Part shown: positions 1-9,200 of the stretch, one piece after another
Numbering within the stretch: position 1 is the first letter of the stretch
Layout of the letters: each line of letters starts with the position of its first letter
Assembly (NCBI GenBank): GCA_003218375.1
Contig: QHNH01000008.1
Coordinates: forward strand, 217,552 to 281,551
From: Verrucomicrobiota bacterium
GTDB lineage: Bacteria > Verrucomicrobiota > Verrucomicrobiia > Chthoniobacterales > UBA10450
DNA length: 64,000 nt
Direction of reading: 5' to 3'
Position numbers and translations under genes: made by a program
The notes under the pieces: generated by a model
Database searches by the model: none
What the model was told of the DNA's origin: nothing
The model's input: only the letters and a program-made list of their open reading frames with translations

Positions 1-2007
1 AGTTTCGTTGCGGCACTGAGCTGGCTTTATTATGTGAGCACGCTTGATCTCGAGTTGCGCGAGGTGCGCACCCAGCTGCGAAATTTCGCGTTCGGCGTGG
101 CCTGTCTCACCGCGCTCTGCATCGCGCTGCGCTCCGGGCACACCGCGCTCTCGTTCTGGCATAACGAGCGCGGCTTCGGGCCCTTCCCGAATCGAAACCA
201 GACTGCGAACCTCTTCGGGCTCACGGCCGTCGTGATCCTCGCCTGCGGGCAGGAGGACATTCGCCACGGAAGAAAACGCTGGATCCTTTGGCTGGCCGCG
301 CTGGCTGTGATCATCGTAGGAATCGTCCTCGATTTTTCGCGGGCCGGCGTTTTGCTTCTCGTGGCCGGGAGCGGACTTTGGCTGGGCGCGTTTGCCCTGC
401 GCAAAGGGTCGGCCGCGCGCATCGCCCTCGGCGTCTCCGTGCTGCTGGTTTTGCTCACCGTGATGCTGCTTTTCGGCGGCCAAACTTTCGAGCGCTTTAA
501 TCTTCGCGCCGGCGAAACCGGCGTGGCCACCGACCTGCGCTGGGCGATCTTTCGCGACGCGCTTCATCTCATCAGCGCGTCGCCCTGGTGCGGCATCGGG
601 CTCGGAAATTTCGATGAAGTGTTTGCCGTCTTTCGCGACGTCTCGCTGACGAGCGCCCGCACGATCCATCCCGAGAGCGATTGGTTCTGGCTCTGGGTCG
701 AGGCGGGCTGGCCGGCCGTCGTGCTGACCATTGCCGGGATCGTCCTGTTCGTCTGGCGCGTCTTTCCGCTGCGCGAAGGAACGAACCAGCGTTTCCGGGT
801 CGCGGCCCTCATCGCCGCGCTCCTCTTCGCGCTTCATGGAATCTTGGACGTCTCAGCTCATCGCGTCGGGACCGCGTTCGCGGCCCTGTTCCTCCTCGGC
901 CTTGCCGTGCGTCGCCCGGCGGAACTGCGCCGCAGCGTTGCGATTCCGATCGTGTTTCGGTCGGTCGGTCTCATGCTTCTCATCGCCGGCAGCGCCTGGC
1001 TGTTTGCGACTCGATACGAAAAACCGCTGCCCGGCGCGGTCGGTGTGGAGAATGAAATGCGTCTCGCCACTGCGGCGAACCAGGGTCGGAATTTTACCGA
1101 AACGATCGAGCGCACGACACGCGCCCTGGGCTGGGCGCCGCTTCGCTGGCAGCTCTATTTCCTTCGTGCGCTGGGCAAAGTCGGCGCGCGTTTGTCCATG
1201 AACGACGCTGCCGACGATTTTCGCCGGGCGCGTTTTCTCGAGCCGAACGTCTACGAAGTTCCGTTCCAGGAGGGAAACGTCTGGGTGGGCGCGAACCAGC
1301 CGGCGCTGGCATTGACGGCATGGCGCGAGGCGTTGCGCCGCGCTGGCCCTCAACGCGCGGATGTTTACCGTGCGATGCTCACCGTCGCGAGCCGGTCGAG
1401 CCCGCGCGTGCATCAGGGGCTGGAAGAGTTGGGCATCATCCATCACGATCTCGCCCTGATTTTTCTTGAGACTTCCGGCGGCGCGCCTTTCATGGCCGCG
1501 GTTCAGCGTTTTCTCGATCACGACCCGGCTCTGGAAACGATGACCGCGCAGGAGAAGATCACATTCTTCAAGTATTGGGCCGAACGAGGCGACGCCGCCG
1601 AACTAGCGCGCGCAGTCGAGACGCATCCGGATTGGATGCCGCACGCCTGGCGTGGCCTCGCGAAGTACCAGGCAGCGCAGAAGAATTTTCGCGCAGCGAT
1701 TGAGTTGGTGCGCCGATATGGAGAGGCGCCGGCGCTTCCAGCTGCGGCCCAGAATTCATCCATCGAGCAGTTGCGCCAGGCGCTGCACGCGAGCCCGGAC
1801 AATTACGCGCTCGGCTTCCAGCTGTATTACGAGCAAATGCAACACGGGCTGATCGACGAAGGCCTCGTCACCGTGCGGCATTTCACCGACCTGCCCGGTG
1901 CTCCACGTTATTTCCATTTCCTCGAAGCCGAAGCCTGGGCCGCCAAGGAAGATTGGGAGCGCGCCTGGAAAGCGCGGGAGAAATTCAACGCCGCGCCCGC
2001 TAAATGA
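1..2007 (+). CDS. O-antigen ligase-like membrane protein with C-terminal TPR-like region (5' partial)
   Basis: The reading frame is open from base 1 and the first possible start inside the window is a GTG at 34, so the true N-terminus lies upstream. The N-terminal half has many hydrophobic segments and a Wzy/WaaL-like pattern: a loop with WCGIGLGNF followed by HPESDWFWLWVEAGW. The second half (about residues 330-657) is soluble and rich in alpha-helical Trp/Ala repeats typical of TPR arrays. Ligases of this family polymerise or attach surface glycans at the outer face of the inner membrane. It is followed by an ATGA overlap to the next gene, which suggests one transcript with the polysaccharide-modification genes. 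Specific substrate unknown. Confidence 0.75.
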   Translation, partial: SFVAALSWLYYVSTLDLELREVRTQLRNFAFGVACLTALCIALRSGHTALSFWHNERGFGPFPNRNQTANLFGLTAVVILACGQEDIRHGRKRWILWLAALAVIIVGIVLDFSRAGVLLLVAGSGLWLGAFALRKGSAARIALGVSVLLVLLTVMLLFGGQTFERFNLRAGETGVATDLRWAIFRDALHLISASPWCGIGLGNFDEVFAVFRDVSLTSARTIHPESDWFWLWVEAGWPAVVLTIAGIVLFVWRVFPLREGTNQRFRVAALIAALLFALHGILDVSAHRVGTAFAALFLLGLAVRRPAELRRSVAIPIVFRSVGLMLLIAGSAWLFATRYEKPLPGAVGVENEMRLATAANQGRNFTETIERTTRALGWAPLRWQLYFLRALGKVGARLSMNDAADDFRRARFLEPNVYEVPFQEGNVWVGANQPALALTAWREALRRAGPQRADVYRAMLTVASRSSPRVHQGLEELGIIHHDLALIFLETSGGAPFMAAVQRFLDHDPALETMTAQEKITFFKYWAERGDAAELARAVETHPDWMPHAWRGLAKYQAAQKNFRAAIELVRRYGEAPALPAAAQNSSIEQLRQALHASPDNYALGFQLYYEQMQHGLIDEGLVTVRHFTDLPGAPRYFHFLEAEAWAAKEDWERAWKAREKFNAAPAK

Positions 2008-2753
2008 GCGTGCAAACGTCCCCGCAACTTCAAGGAGCGGCGATTTCGAAATCGCCGGCGCTTCACGCCGCAGGCGCAAATTCTGGAGAAAAGACTCGGC
2101 GGTTTGGAAACCGCCGCTCCTTGATGTGTTTTCTCCTCGTCACCGTCTTCCTGATTGCTCTCCTCGATTGGTTCTTGGCGAGCACGCAACGCCTCTACGT
2201 CGATGAAGACAGCGCCGCCGCCCAGCAGCAAGGCACGGTCTGGCAGCACTTCGCCGTGCGAGGAAACAAAGTCGTGCCCGAGATTATCAGCCGCGATGAG
2301 GCCCGTTTCACCTTTCCGATTTCCTTATCAGCGCGCCATACCCTCCGCTTCGCCGTCTATCCGGATGGTCCTGCGGAGTACGAAATAGTTTTGCACTCAG
2401 ACGCGATCGACAGGCAAATCGCGATTCGAAAGATCGATCGTCCGACGTCGCGAAGCATTTCGCTCCCCGCCGGCGCCGGCGAGCTGCGGTTCATTGTCCA
2501 CGGCCGGATCGCCTGGTTCGATCTGCGGCTGACCCGTCAGTTTCACTGGCCGCTCTATCTGGCGCTGGTCGTTCTCGTCCTGTTTGCGCTGACGCGTCAG
2601 GAGCCGCGCCGCCTGTCGGGCAGGGCTGGTAACTGGCTCGCCTTCGGCGTCTGCACCCTCTTGTGCCTTGGAATCATCGAGATCGTTCTTCGCACCGTGG
2701 AACTGAAATTGCCGCCGGCGATCCTTGCGGCCGAATCTAAAGACGTACTGTGA
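2004..2753 (+). CDS. Membrane protein of the polysaccharide locus, unknown function
   Basis: 249 residues from the ATG that overlaps the upstream stop (ATGA). Hydrophobic segments lie at about residues 41-60, 182-200 and 214-232, with an extracytoplasmic beta-rich stretch between them. Residues 10-40 are encoded by a REPIN-like repeat (2031-2123), so the ancestral start may be the ATG at 2124, which begins directly with the first membrane segment (MCFLLVTVFLIALL). The C-terminus overlaps the next gene in another frame; the two may once have formed one membrane-anchored SGNH protein split by a frameshift (see findings). No family recognised. Confidence 0.6.
   Translation: MSVQTSPQLQGAAISKSPALHAAGANSGEKTRRFGNRRSLMCFLLVTVFLIALLDWFLASTQRLYVDEDSAAAQQQGTVWQHFAVRGNKVVPEIISRDEARFTFPISLSARHTLRFAVYPDGPAEYEIVLHSDAIDRQIAIRKIDRPTSRSISLPAGAGELRFIVHGRIAWFDLRLTRQFHWPLYLALVVLVLFALTRQEPRRLSGRAGNWLAFGVCTLLCLGIIEIVLRTVELKLPPAILAAESKDVL
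2031..2123. repeat. REPIN-like inverted repeat, family B, copy 1
   Basis: The ends are CAAGGAGCGGCG and its complement CGCCGCTCCTTG. Each arm is GGAG followed by a hairpin: CGGCGATTTCGAAATCGCCG on the left and, read from the opposite strand, CGGCGGTTTCCAAACCGCC on the right. The stems differ between arms but remain paired. A second copy lies at 5581-5646. The element reads through in frame as part of the 2004-2753 ORF. Confidence 0.75.
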
Positions 2754-3825
2754 GTGGGAACACGGCGACATCGTACGGATGGGGTTTCTTTCGCCGGAGC
2801 TTTTTGGCGGCGAGCATCATCGTTATCCGTTCGAAACCGACGCTGAAGGTTTTCGGAATCCGGCCGTGCGCGAGCCGATCGACGTTGCCTCTCTGGGCGA
2901 CTCGTTCGTCGAGGCGATGACTTCGCCACGCGAAGAATCGTGGCCGGCACGGCTTGAACAGATCACCGGAAAGAAGGTGCAAAACTACGGCACATCGTCC
3001 TTCGGCCCGCAACAGGAGCTCTATGTTTTGCAGGACTACGCGATCCGGCATCAACCGCGCGAAATCGTGCTCGGTTATTTTGCCGGCAACGACCTGTTCG
3101 ATGCCGAGCGTTTCGACAATTGGGAACACGGTGGCGACAAACCCGGTGAAGAACCTACTGGCTGGCGTTTGCGGAAAAAATATCGACGCTACGAGACGCT
3201 CTATCTGGCGACGCTGGCTCGCATCGCGTTGCCGTCTTCGCGTCCACTTCAAGAAAAGAATTTGCCGGGGACGCCACGCGATAGTTTGGCCCGCGCCCGT
3301 TTCGATCGCGGCGCCTACGAAATTCCAACTGCATTCGGAATCCCGCTGCGATTTGCGTTCATGCCGCCCTACCTGCAAAAGCTCGCCAGCTCCCGCATTG
3401 AAATCGAGCGAAGCCGTGGATGGGAGCTGGTCCGCGGCGCGCTGCTGAAGATGCGCGAGACGTGCGCCGAACATGGGAGCCGCCTGACGGTCGTGTTCAT
3501 TCCTTCGAAGGACGAAGTTTACTGGCCGCTGGTTGAGCGGTCATTAGGCCAGGAAGAATTGCAGCGCTCTCTCGATTTCGTCAGCACCTACAATCACATG
3601 CCGCTTCGGGCCGCGGACATCCGCGCCAATCGGCTCGCGCAAAACGAGCTGATACGCGAGTTCTGCGCCGCCGCCGGCATCTCCTTTCTCGATCTTACCC
3701 CGGCCCTCGAACAAGCCGCGGCTTCCGGACGCCCGGTCTATTTCCCAGATGACGCCCATTGGAACGCCGCCGGCCACGAGATCGCCGCGCAGGAGCTCGC
3801 CAAATTTCTCGCCCGCCAGCCGTGA
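2725..3825 (+). CDS. SGNH/GDSL-type hydrolase
   Basis: 366 residues from a TTG start at 2725 (LRPNLKTYCEW...), overlapping the preceding ORF by 29 bases. SGNH blocks are visible: GDSF (residues 58-61, catalytic Ser), NYGTSSFGP (83-91), GND (121-123) and DDAHWNAAGH near the C-terminus with the Asp-x-x-His pair (342-345). Such proteins de-esterify or acetylate carbohydrates. The position directly before a carbamoyltransferase (GTGA overlap) suggests modification of an exported glycan or lipid. The lack of an own signal segment and the awkward start raise the possibility that the membrane anchor is in the upstream ORF. Confidence 0.8.
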   Translation: MRPNLKTYCEWEHGDIVRMGFLSPELFGGEHHRYPFETDAEGFRNPAVREPIDVASLGDSFVEAMTSPREESWPARLEQITGKKVQNYGTSSFGPQQELYVLQDYAIRHQPREIVLGYFAGNDLFDAERFDNWEHGGDKPGEEPTGWRLRKKYRRYETLYLATLARIALPSSRPLQEKNLPGTPRDSLARARFDRGAYEIPTAFGIPLRFAFMPPYLQKLASSRIEIERSRGWELVRGALLKMRETCAEHGSRLTVVFIPSKDEVYWPLVERSLGQEELQRSLDFVSTYNHMPLRAADIRANRLAQNELIREFCAAAGISFLDLTPALEQAAASGRPVYFPDDAHWNAAGHEIAAQELAKFLARQP

Positions 3826-6038
3826 ACATTCTTGGCATCTCGGCCTTCTATCATGACAGCGCCGCCTGTCTCGTGCGCGATGGCGAGATCATTGCTGCCG
3901 CGCAGGAAGAACGTTTCTCCCGAAAGAAACACGATGCCGGATTTCCGGGAAAAGCGGTCGATTATTGCCTGCGCGAAGCCGGTCTCGCCGACGCGGCGCA
4001 GCTCGATCTCGTCGCGTTTTATGAAAAACCGTTTCTGAAATTCGAGCGGCTCCTCTCCACCTACCTGGCGTGCGCGCCGCGCGGCCTGCCCACCTTCCTC
4101 AAGGCGATGCCGGTCTGGATGAAAGAGAAGATCTGGCTCAAGGCGGACATTCGCGAAGAGCTGCGCTTCGAAGGACCGTTCATTTTCCCCGAGCACCACG
4201 AATCCCATGCCGCCTCCGCGTTTTTTCCGTCGCCGTTCGAACGCGCCGCTGTCCTCACCATCGATGGCGTCGGCGAATGGACCACCACAAGTGTGGGACG
4301 GGGCGAGGGGAACGAAGTTGAGCTTCTGGAGGAGTTGCACTTCCCGCACTCGTTAGGTCTGCTCTATTCCGCCTTCACCTACTACCTCGGGTTCCGGGTT
4401 AACTCCGGCGAATACAAAGTCATGGGTCTGGCCCCCTACGGCGAGCCGAGGTTCCGTGATCTGATTCTTTCCGAATTGATCGATCTGAAGCCGGACGGCT
4501 CCTTCCGGCTCAATCTTCGTTACTTCGATTTCATGGCCGGTCTCAGGATGACCAATCGCGCTTTCGATAAGTTATTGGGCGGCCCGCCGCGGAAACCTGA
4601 AGCGGAACTCACCCAGCGCCACGTGGACCTATCTCGCTCGGTCCAGGCCGTCACTGAAGAAGTGATGTTGCGGATGGCGCGTCACGCGCACCAACTGACC
4701 GGCGAACGCCACCTTTGCCTCGCCGGCGGCGTCGCGCTCAATTGCGTTGGCAACGGACGTATTCTGCGCGAAGGCCCGTTCGAAAAGATTTGGATCCAAC
4801 CCGCGCCCGGCGATGCCGGCGGTGCGTTAGGCGCCGCTCTCCTGGGCTGGCACCATTATCACGAGAAGCCGCGACAGATCCGGGGCGAACGAGACGCGCA
4901 AGGCGGCTCATTTCTCGGCCCGTCCTACGATGCCGCGACGTTCCTGGAACAACACACGATCCCCCACACTGCGATGAACGACGACGAATTACCGTCACGC
5001 GTCGCCGAGTTACTCGAGCAAGGAAAAGTTATCGGCTGGTTCCAGGGCCGGATGGAGTTTGGCCCGCGCGCCCTTGGCAACCGTTCGATTCTTGGCGATC
5101 CACGCCGGTTGGACATGCAACAGAAGCTGAATCTGAAAATCAAATTTCGCGAAGGCTTCCGACCCTTCGCACCAGCCATCCTGGAAGAGCGTGTGAGCGA
5201 TTGTTTCGAACTGAAGAATACTAGTCCATACATGTTGCTGGTCGCGCCGGTGAAAGAAACCCTGCGGCTAAACGGAGAAGGCGAAGAACCATCCGATATG
5301 ATCACCAGGCTTAAGCAACGGCGTTCGACCCTGCCGGCGATCACGCACGTCGATTATTCCGCGCGCGTTCAAACGGTTTCGGCCGTCACTAACCCGAGCT
5401 TCTATGGACTGCTCACGGCGTTCGAGCAACGAACAGGTTGCCCAGTCCTCGTTAATACCTCCTTCAACGTTCGCGGCGAACCGCCCGTGTGCACGCCAGA
5501 AGACGCCTACCGTTGTTTCATGAAAACGGAGATGGACTATCTCGTTGTTGGCAATTGTCTCGTCGACAAAGCAGCAGCCTCAAGGAGCGGCGCTTTTCCA
5601 ATCGCCGACGCAAAAAAACCGGTGATTTGGAAATCGCCGCTTCTTGATGAAGAACTCGACTGCTCTGTTCCTGCGCTGCGCCGTTTTGCTTTCACGATCG
5701 GCACCGTCCTGGTCTTGTTAGGCAGCTTTATGCTCTGGGGTCATCGAACCGCCGGCTGGCCTTTGCTTTCCCTGGCTTTTCTGTTGCTAATTATCTCAAT
5801 CCTGGTGCCAGCATCGCTTCGTTTCGTTTACCGTCCCTGGATGATGCTCGCCCTATTGCTCGGCAGCATCGCCAGCAGAGTTCTGCTCACCCTTGCCTTC
5901 TTTGTGGTGATAACACCGATCGGTCTTTTGCAACGCTTCTGCGGAAAACGCGCGCTTGAATTTGGTTTCAAAAGCAGCGAGACCAATTATTGGCAGCGCC
6001 GAACTGCCGGGCCGAGCGATTACGAAAAACAGTTTTAG
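3822..6038 (+). CDS. Carbamoyltransferase fused to SxtJ-family membrane domain
   Basis: Start is the GTG at 3822, overlapping the previous stop (GTGA); it gives the expected N-terminus MNILGISAFYHDSAACLV. Residues 1-586 are a complete NodU/CmcH/TobZ-family O-carbamoyltransferase: N-terminal Kae1-like domain with HHESHAASAFF and DGVGEW, then the C-terminal domain with GPRALGNRSIL and NTSFNVRGEPPV. Residues 610-738 form a separate hydrophobic domain like the SxtJ proteins that are usually encoded by the next gene. The joint is encoded by a family B repeat (5581-5646) without a stop codon. An internal GTG at 5622 could also give a free SxtJ. The known role of the family is transfer of carbamoyl groups to sugar or nodulation-factor hydroxyls. 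Confidence 0.85.
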   Translation: MNILGISAFYHDSAACLVRDGEIIAAAQEERFSRKKHDAGFPGKAVDYCLREAGLADAAQLDLVAFYEKPFLKFERLLSTYLACAPRGLPTFLKAMPVWMKEKIWLKADIREELRFEGPFIFPEHHESHAASAFFPSPFERAAVLTIDGVGEWTTTSVGRGEGNEVELLEELHFPHSLGLLYSAFTYYLGFRVNSGEYKVMGLAPYGEPRFRDLILSELIDLKPDGSFRLNLRYFDFMAGLRMTNRAFDKLLGGPPRKPEAELTQRHVDLSRSVQAVTEEVMLRMARHAHQLTGERHLCLAGGVALNCVGNGRILREGPFEKIWIQPAPGDAGGALGAALLGWHHYHEKPRQIRGERDAQGGSFLGPSYDAATFLEQHTIPHTAMNDDELPSRVAELLEQGKVIGWFQGRMEFGPRALGNRSILGDPRRLDMQQKLNLKIKFREGFRPFAPAILEERVSDCFELKNTSPYMLLVAPVKETLRLNGEGEEPSDMITRLKQRRSTLPAITHVDYSARVQTVSAVTNPSFYGLLTAFEQRTGCPVLVNTSFNVRGEPPVCTPEDAYRCFMKTEMDYLVVGNCLVDKAAASRSGAFPIADAKKPVIWKSPLLDEELDCSVPALRRFAFTIGTVLVLLGSFMLWGHRTAGWPLLSLAFLLLIISILVPASLRFVYRPWMMLALLLGSIASRVLLTLAFFVVITPIGLLQRFCGKRALEFGFKSSETNYWQRRTAGPSDYEKQF
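5581..5646. repeat. REPIN-like inverted repeat, family B, copy 2, in frame at a fusion joint
   Basis: The left end CAAGGAGCGGCG matches copy 1 exactly; the right end reads CGCCGCTTCTTG. Internal arms CGGCGCTTTTCCAATCGCCG and GGTGATTTGGAAATCGCC keep palindromic pairing. It is translated as a linker between the carbamoyltransferase and SxtJ domains. Confidence 0.75.
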
Positions 6039-6200
6039 ATGAGCGGCAAAATTTCCATCCTGCGAGAATTCTGGAGCTTCCTCCGCGTCCGCAAAAAGTG
6101 GTGGCTTGCGCCGATCGTCATCCTGCTTCTCACTCTCGGATTGATCCTTGTCCTGACCGAAGGCTCCGCCCTCGCGCCGTTCATTTACAGTTTGTTCTAG
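6039..6200 (+). CDS. DUF5989 family small membrane protein
   Basis: 53 residues starting with the ATG immediately after the upstream stop. The protein begins MSGKISILREFWSFLRVRKK, then has one transmembrane segment (about residues 22-41) and a short tail ending APFIYSLF. Small proteins of this pattern are regularly encoded next to carbamoyltransferase and SxtJ genes. The zero spacing shows co-translation. Molecular function unknown; probably a partner of the SxtJ membrane domain. Confidence 0.85.
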   Translation: MSGKISILREFWSFLRVRKKWWLAPIVILLLTLGLILVLTEGSALAPFIYSLF

Positions 6201-6216
6201 GTTCCAGGGATTCTGA

Positions 6217-6250
6217 TCCCAAAGTGTTTCTAAGTGTTCCCAAAGTGATC
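6217..6250 (+). promoter_or_regulatory. Tandem ~10-bp direct repeats upstream of the FG-GAP gene
   Basis: Three near-copies in register: CAAAGTGTTT, CTAAGTGTTC, CCAAAGTGAT, ending 41 bases before the ATG at 6292. Nearly the same block (about three quarters of positions identical) occurs at 45891-45932 upstream of another secreted-protein operon. Helical-turn spacing suggests a cooperative regulator site; the regulator is unknown. Confidence 0.45.
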
Positions 6251-6291
6251 GGCTCGCGCTGATCGATGCCTTCGATTATTGAGGTCCCCTC

Positions 6292-9200
6292 ATGAACTCT
6301 GGTCCCCGTATTCCTCTCGGTCATTTCGGCAAATGTATTTTGGCTTTCGTGGGTGCAATCCACCTCTCTGTGGCTGCCATCGACGCCGGCCAGCCGGAAG
6401 CGCCGGTTAATGCCTTTGGAGTGGTCGTGCGGGATGCCGCTGGTTCACCTGTCAACTACTCGCGCTCGGACCTTACCAAAATGGAGAGTGAGAGCCTTGT
6501 CCGAAACGCCGCCAGCCCGGAAATTGCCGACAGCCCCACCGCGCCCCAGGGTTTTATCCCGTCGGCCCCTGGAGGAGCGGCGCCTTTTTGGCAATACGCC
6601 ATCTTTGGTTCGGGCATCGGGGCGAGCAATATCGTGGTGGCGCCTGCTGCGGGCGGACTTCCCCCGCAAATAATCATCGGCGGTAACTCGAAGAATGACT
6701 TTGGGGGCGACGATTTCTGGCAGGTCATCCAGCGCAGCTCCACCACTGGCAATTACGATCAGCTTTTCGTTAGCCCAATTTATTCTGCGGTCATTAAGCG
6801 GATCGCCCTGGGTAATGTGACTGGCGATTCTCAACCGGAGATAGTTGTGATGTTGGCCGATGGCCGCATTTATCTCTACGATTTCGCCACAAAGGCGGAG
6901 CTGGGCTACATCTCCACTGGCCTTACGGGCCTCGAAGGCCTGAGCGTTACCGATCTTAATGGCGACGGCGTCGCCGAATTGATCGTCACTACCGCAAATG
7001 ATCTGTTCGTTTTCAGCGGCAACGGCGTTCTCCTGTGGCAACTAGCCGGCGCCGGTGGCTTGGATGTTGTGGCCGGCCAGATGGATTTGGATCCAGCGAT
7101 CGAAATCGCGACGACGAAAGGTGTCGTCACGGATTCAGTTACCCACACTGCCCAGTGGACCCGCAGCGGCGGGTTCGGAGCGCGTTTGAAGCTGGCGCCG
7201 ATCGCGGGGGCGAGTTATCAGCAACTCATCGCGGCCGACGCCTGGTATACCGTGTATGCTTACGATGTCGCGACCCAGCTTCCCCGATGGTCAATCTCTA
7301 CGCCACAGGATATAGGGGCCATTCAAGTCGCCGATGTCGACAACGACGGCGTCCCGGAGCTGCTGATCGGCGACGGCCAGTGGGGCAAGGTTCGAGTTTA
7401 CGATCTGAACACCCAGGCAAAAAAATGGGAAGCGAACAATCCCGAGCACGGCATTACCAACATCGCGGTCGCGGATGTCGACAATGACGGAGTGCCGGAT
7501 CTTATTTGGGGCGCCGGCTGGACTTCCACGGGAGCTGACTATTTATATGTGGCGAGCACGACCGACACGCACACCATCAAGTGGCAAAGTGTCGATCTCG
7601 AAGGACCGTTCCTTGGGCCGTTAATCGGGGATCTCGATGGCGACGGAAAGCCTGAGTTAGTCATTTGCTCGACAAAGTCCGCTTCCGGTTACGCTGGCGC
7701 GCGCATTCTTGTGTTCGACCTGGCGACCCTGGCGTTGCGGGGGATTTCCACAGCCTCCAACAGCTCCTTTACCGGCGTGCATGACTTGAAATTGCGCGAC
7801 TTGGAAGGCGATGGACGCGCCGAAATCATAATCGCCACCGACCGCGGCTATGATGGTGCGATCGAGGTTTACGGTTTCGACTCTTCGAATGCCTTCACGT
7901 TGAAGTGGACTAACCCGACCCGCCCTTCCGGCTCACCCTTTAATTTCGTCGACATCGCCGACCTCGATGGCAACGGCACGGCGGAAATCATCGCCGGCAA
8001 TAGCGTCGCCACCACCGGTTCGGAGGGCGTGTTTGTTTATGTCTTCGATTATCCATCGACGGCGGCGCCTTGGCGTTCAGTCAAAATGGCCAGCGGTTTC
8101 GCGTCGGTGGCCGGTTTGGTCGTGGCCGATCTCGACGGCAACGGCAGCAAGGAGATCGCCGCGCTGGTCTCCACCGGCGACCTTTACACGTTCGATGGAC
8201 CTACCCGGCAATTGAAAAGCCTGAAGCAGCAGACCGGCGCCAAGTTGATTGCCGAGGGTCGCAGTCCCGCAGGCCTGATCCTCGCGGATAGCGCCGGGGC
8301 GGGGCATTTCTGGCAGTATGGGGCAAACACTTATACGGAAAGCTTCGCTCGTCAGCTCGGATCCACGGCGCTCGATGGACTTACGGTTTCTTCCGATGGC
8401 GGGTTGTGGATCGGGACCGGCGGCGCCCTTAGATTGCGCCAGTCTCCGAACTATCGCGGGGTGGCGTGGCAGAGTCCAGTGGTGGGAGCCGGCTTCGGAC
8501 GTTTTGTTGCGACGGACATTTCCAACGGTCAAAACCACGTCTTCAGTTCCGCGCGTCACGCTGTCGCCGGCTTCGCCTTCCAGGCGACGACTCCAACGCC
8601 GGAGACGGTTCTCGGAAACATCTCCACCCGGCTTCGGGTGGAAACAGGCGACAACGTTCTCATCGGTGGATTTATTGTCAGCGGGGCGGAACCGAAGAAG
8701 GTGATCGTGCGTGCCATCGGACCTTCCTTAGGCGCTCTCGGCGTCGCCGAACCGCTCGCTAATCCGACTCTCGAGCTGTATGGCCCGAATGGAATTATTG
8801 CTTCCAATGATGACTGGATTAATTCGCCCAATAAACAGGCGATCATCGATAGCACGGTCGCGCCGACGAACGATCTGGAGTCCGCGATCGTCGCGACGCT
8901 CCCGGCGAATAACACCGGCTACACCGCCATTGTCCGTGGTGTGAACAACGGCATCGGCACCGGAGTAGTGGAAGTCTACGACCTCGACACACAGGTTGAT
9001 GCGAAGATGGCTAACATCTCCACGCGTGGCCGAGTCCAGAGTGGAGACAACGTGCTGATTGCCGGGACGATTGTCGTTGGTCCCACCCCGCGCAAAGTAA
9101 TCGTCCGCGCGATTGGGCCTTCGTTAAACGTGTCAGGGAAGCTTAGTGATCCGACCCTGGAATTGCGGGATGGCAATGGCGCCTTGATCGAAGCGAACGA

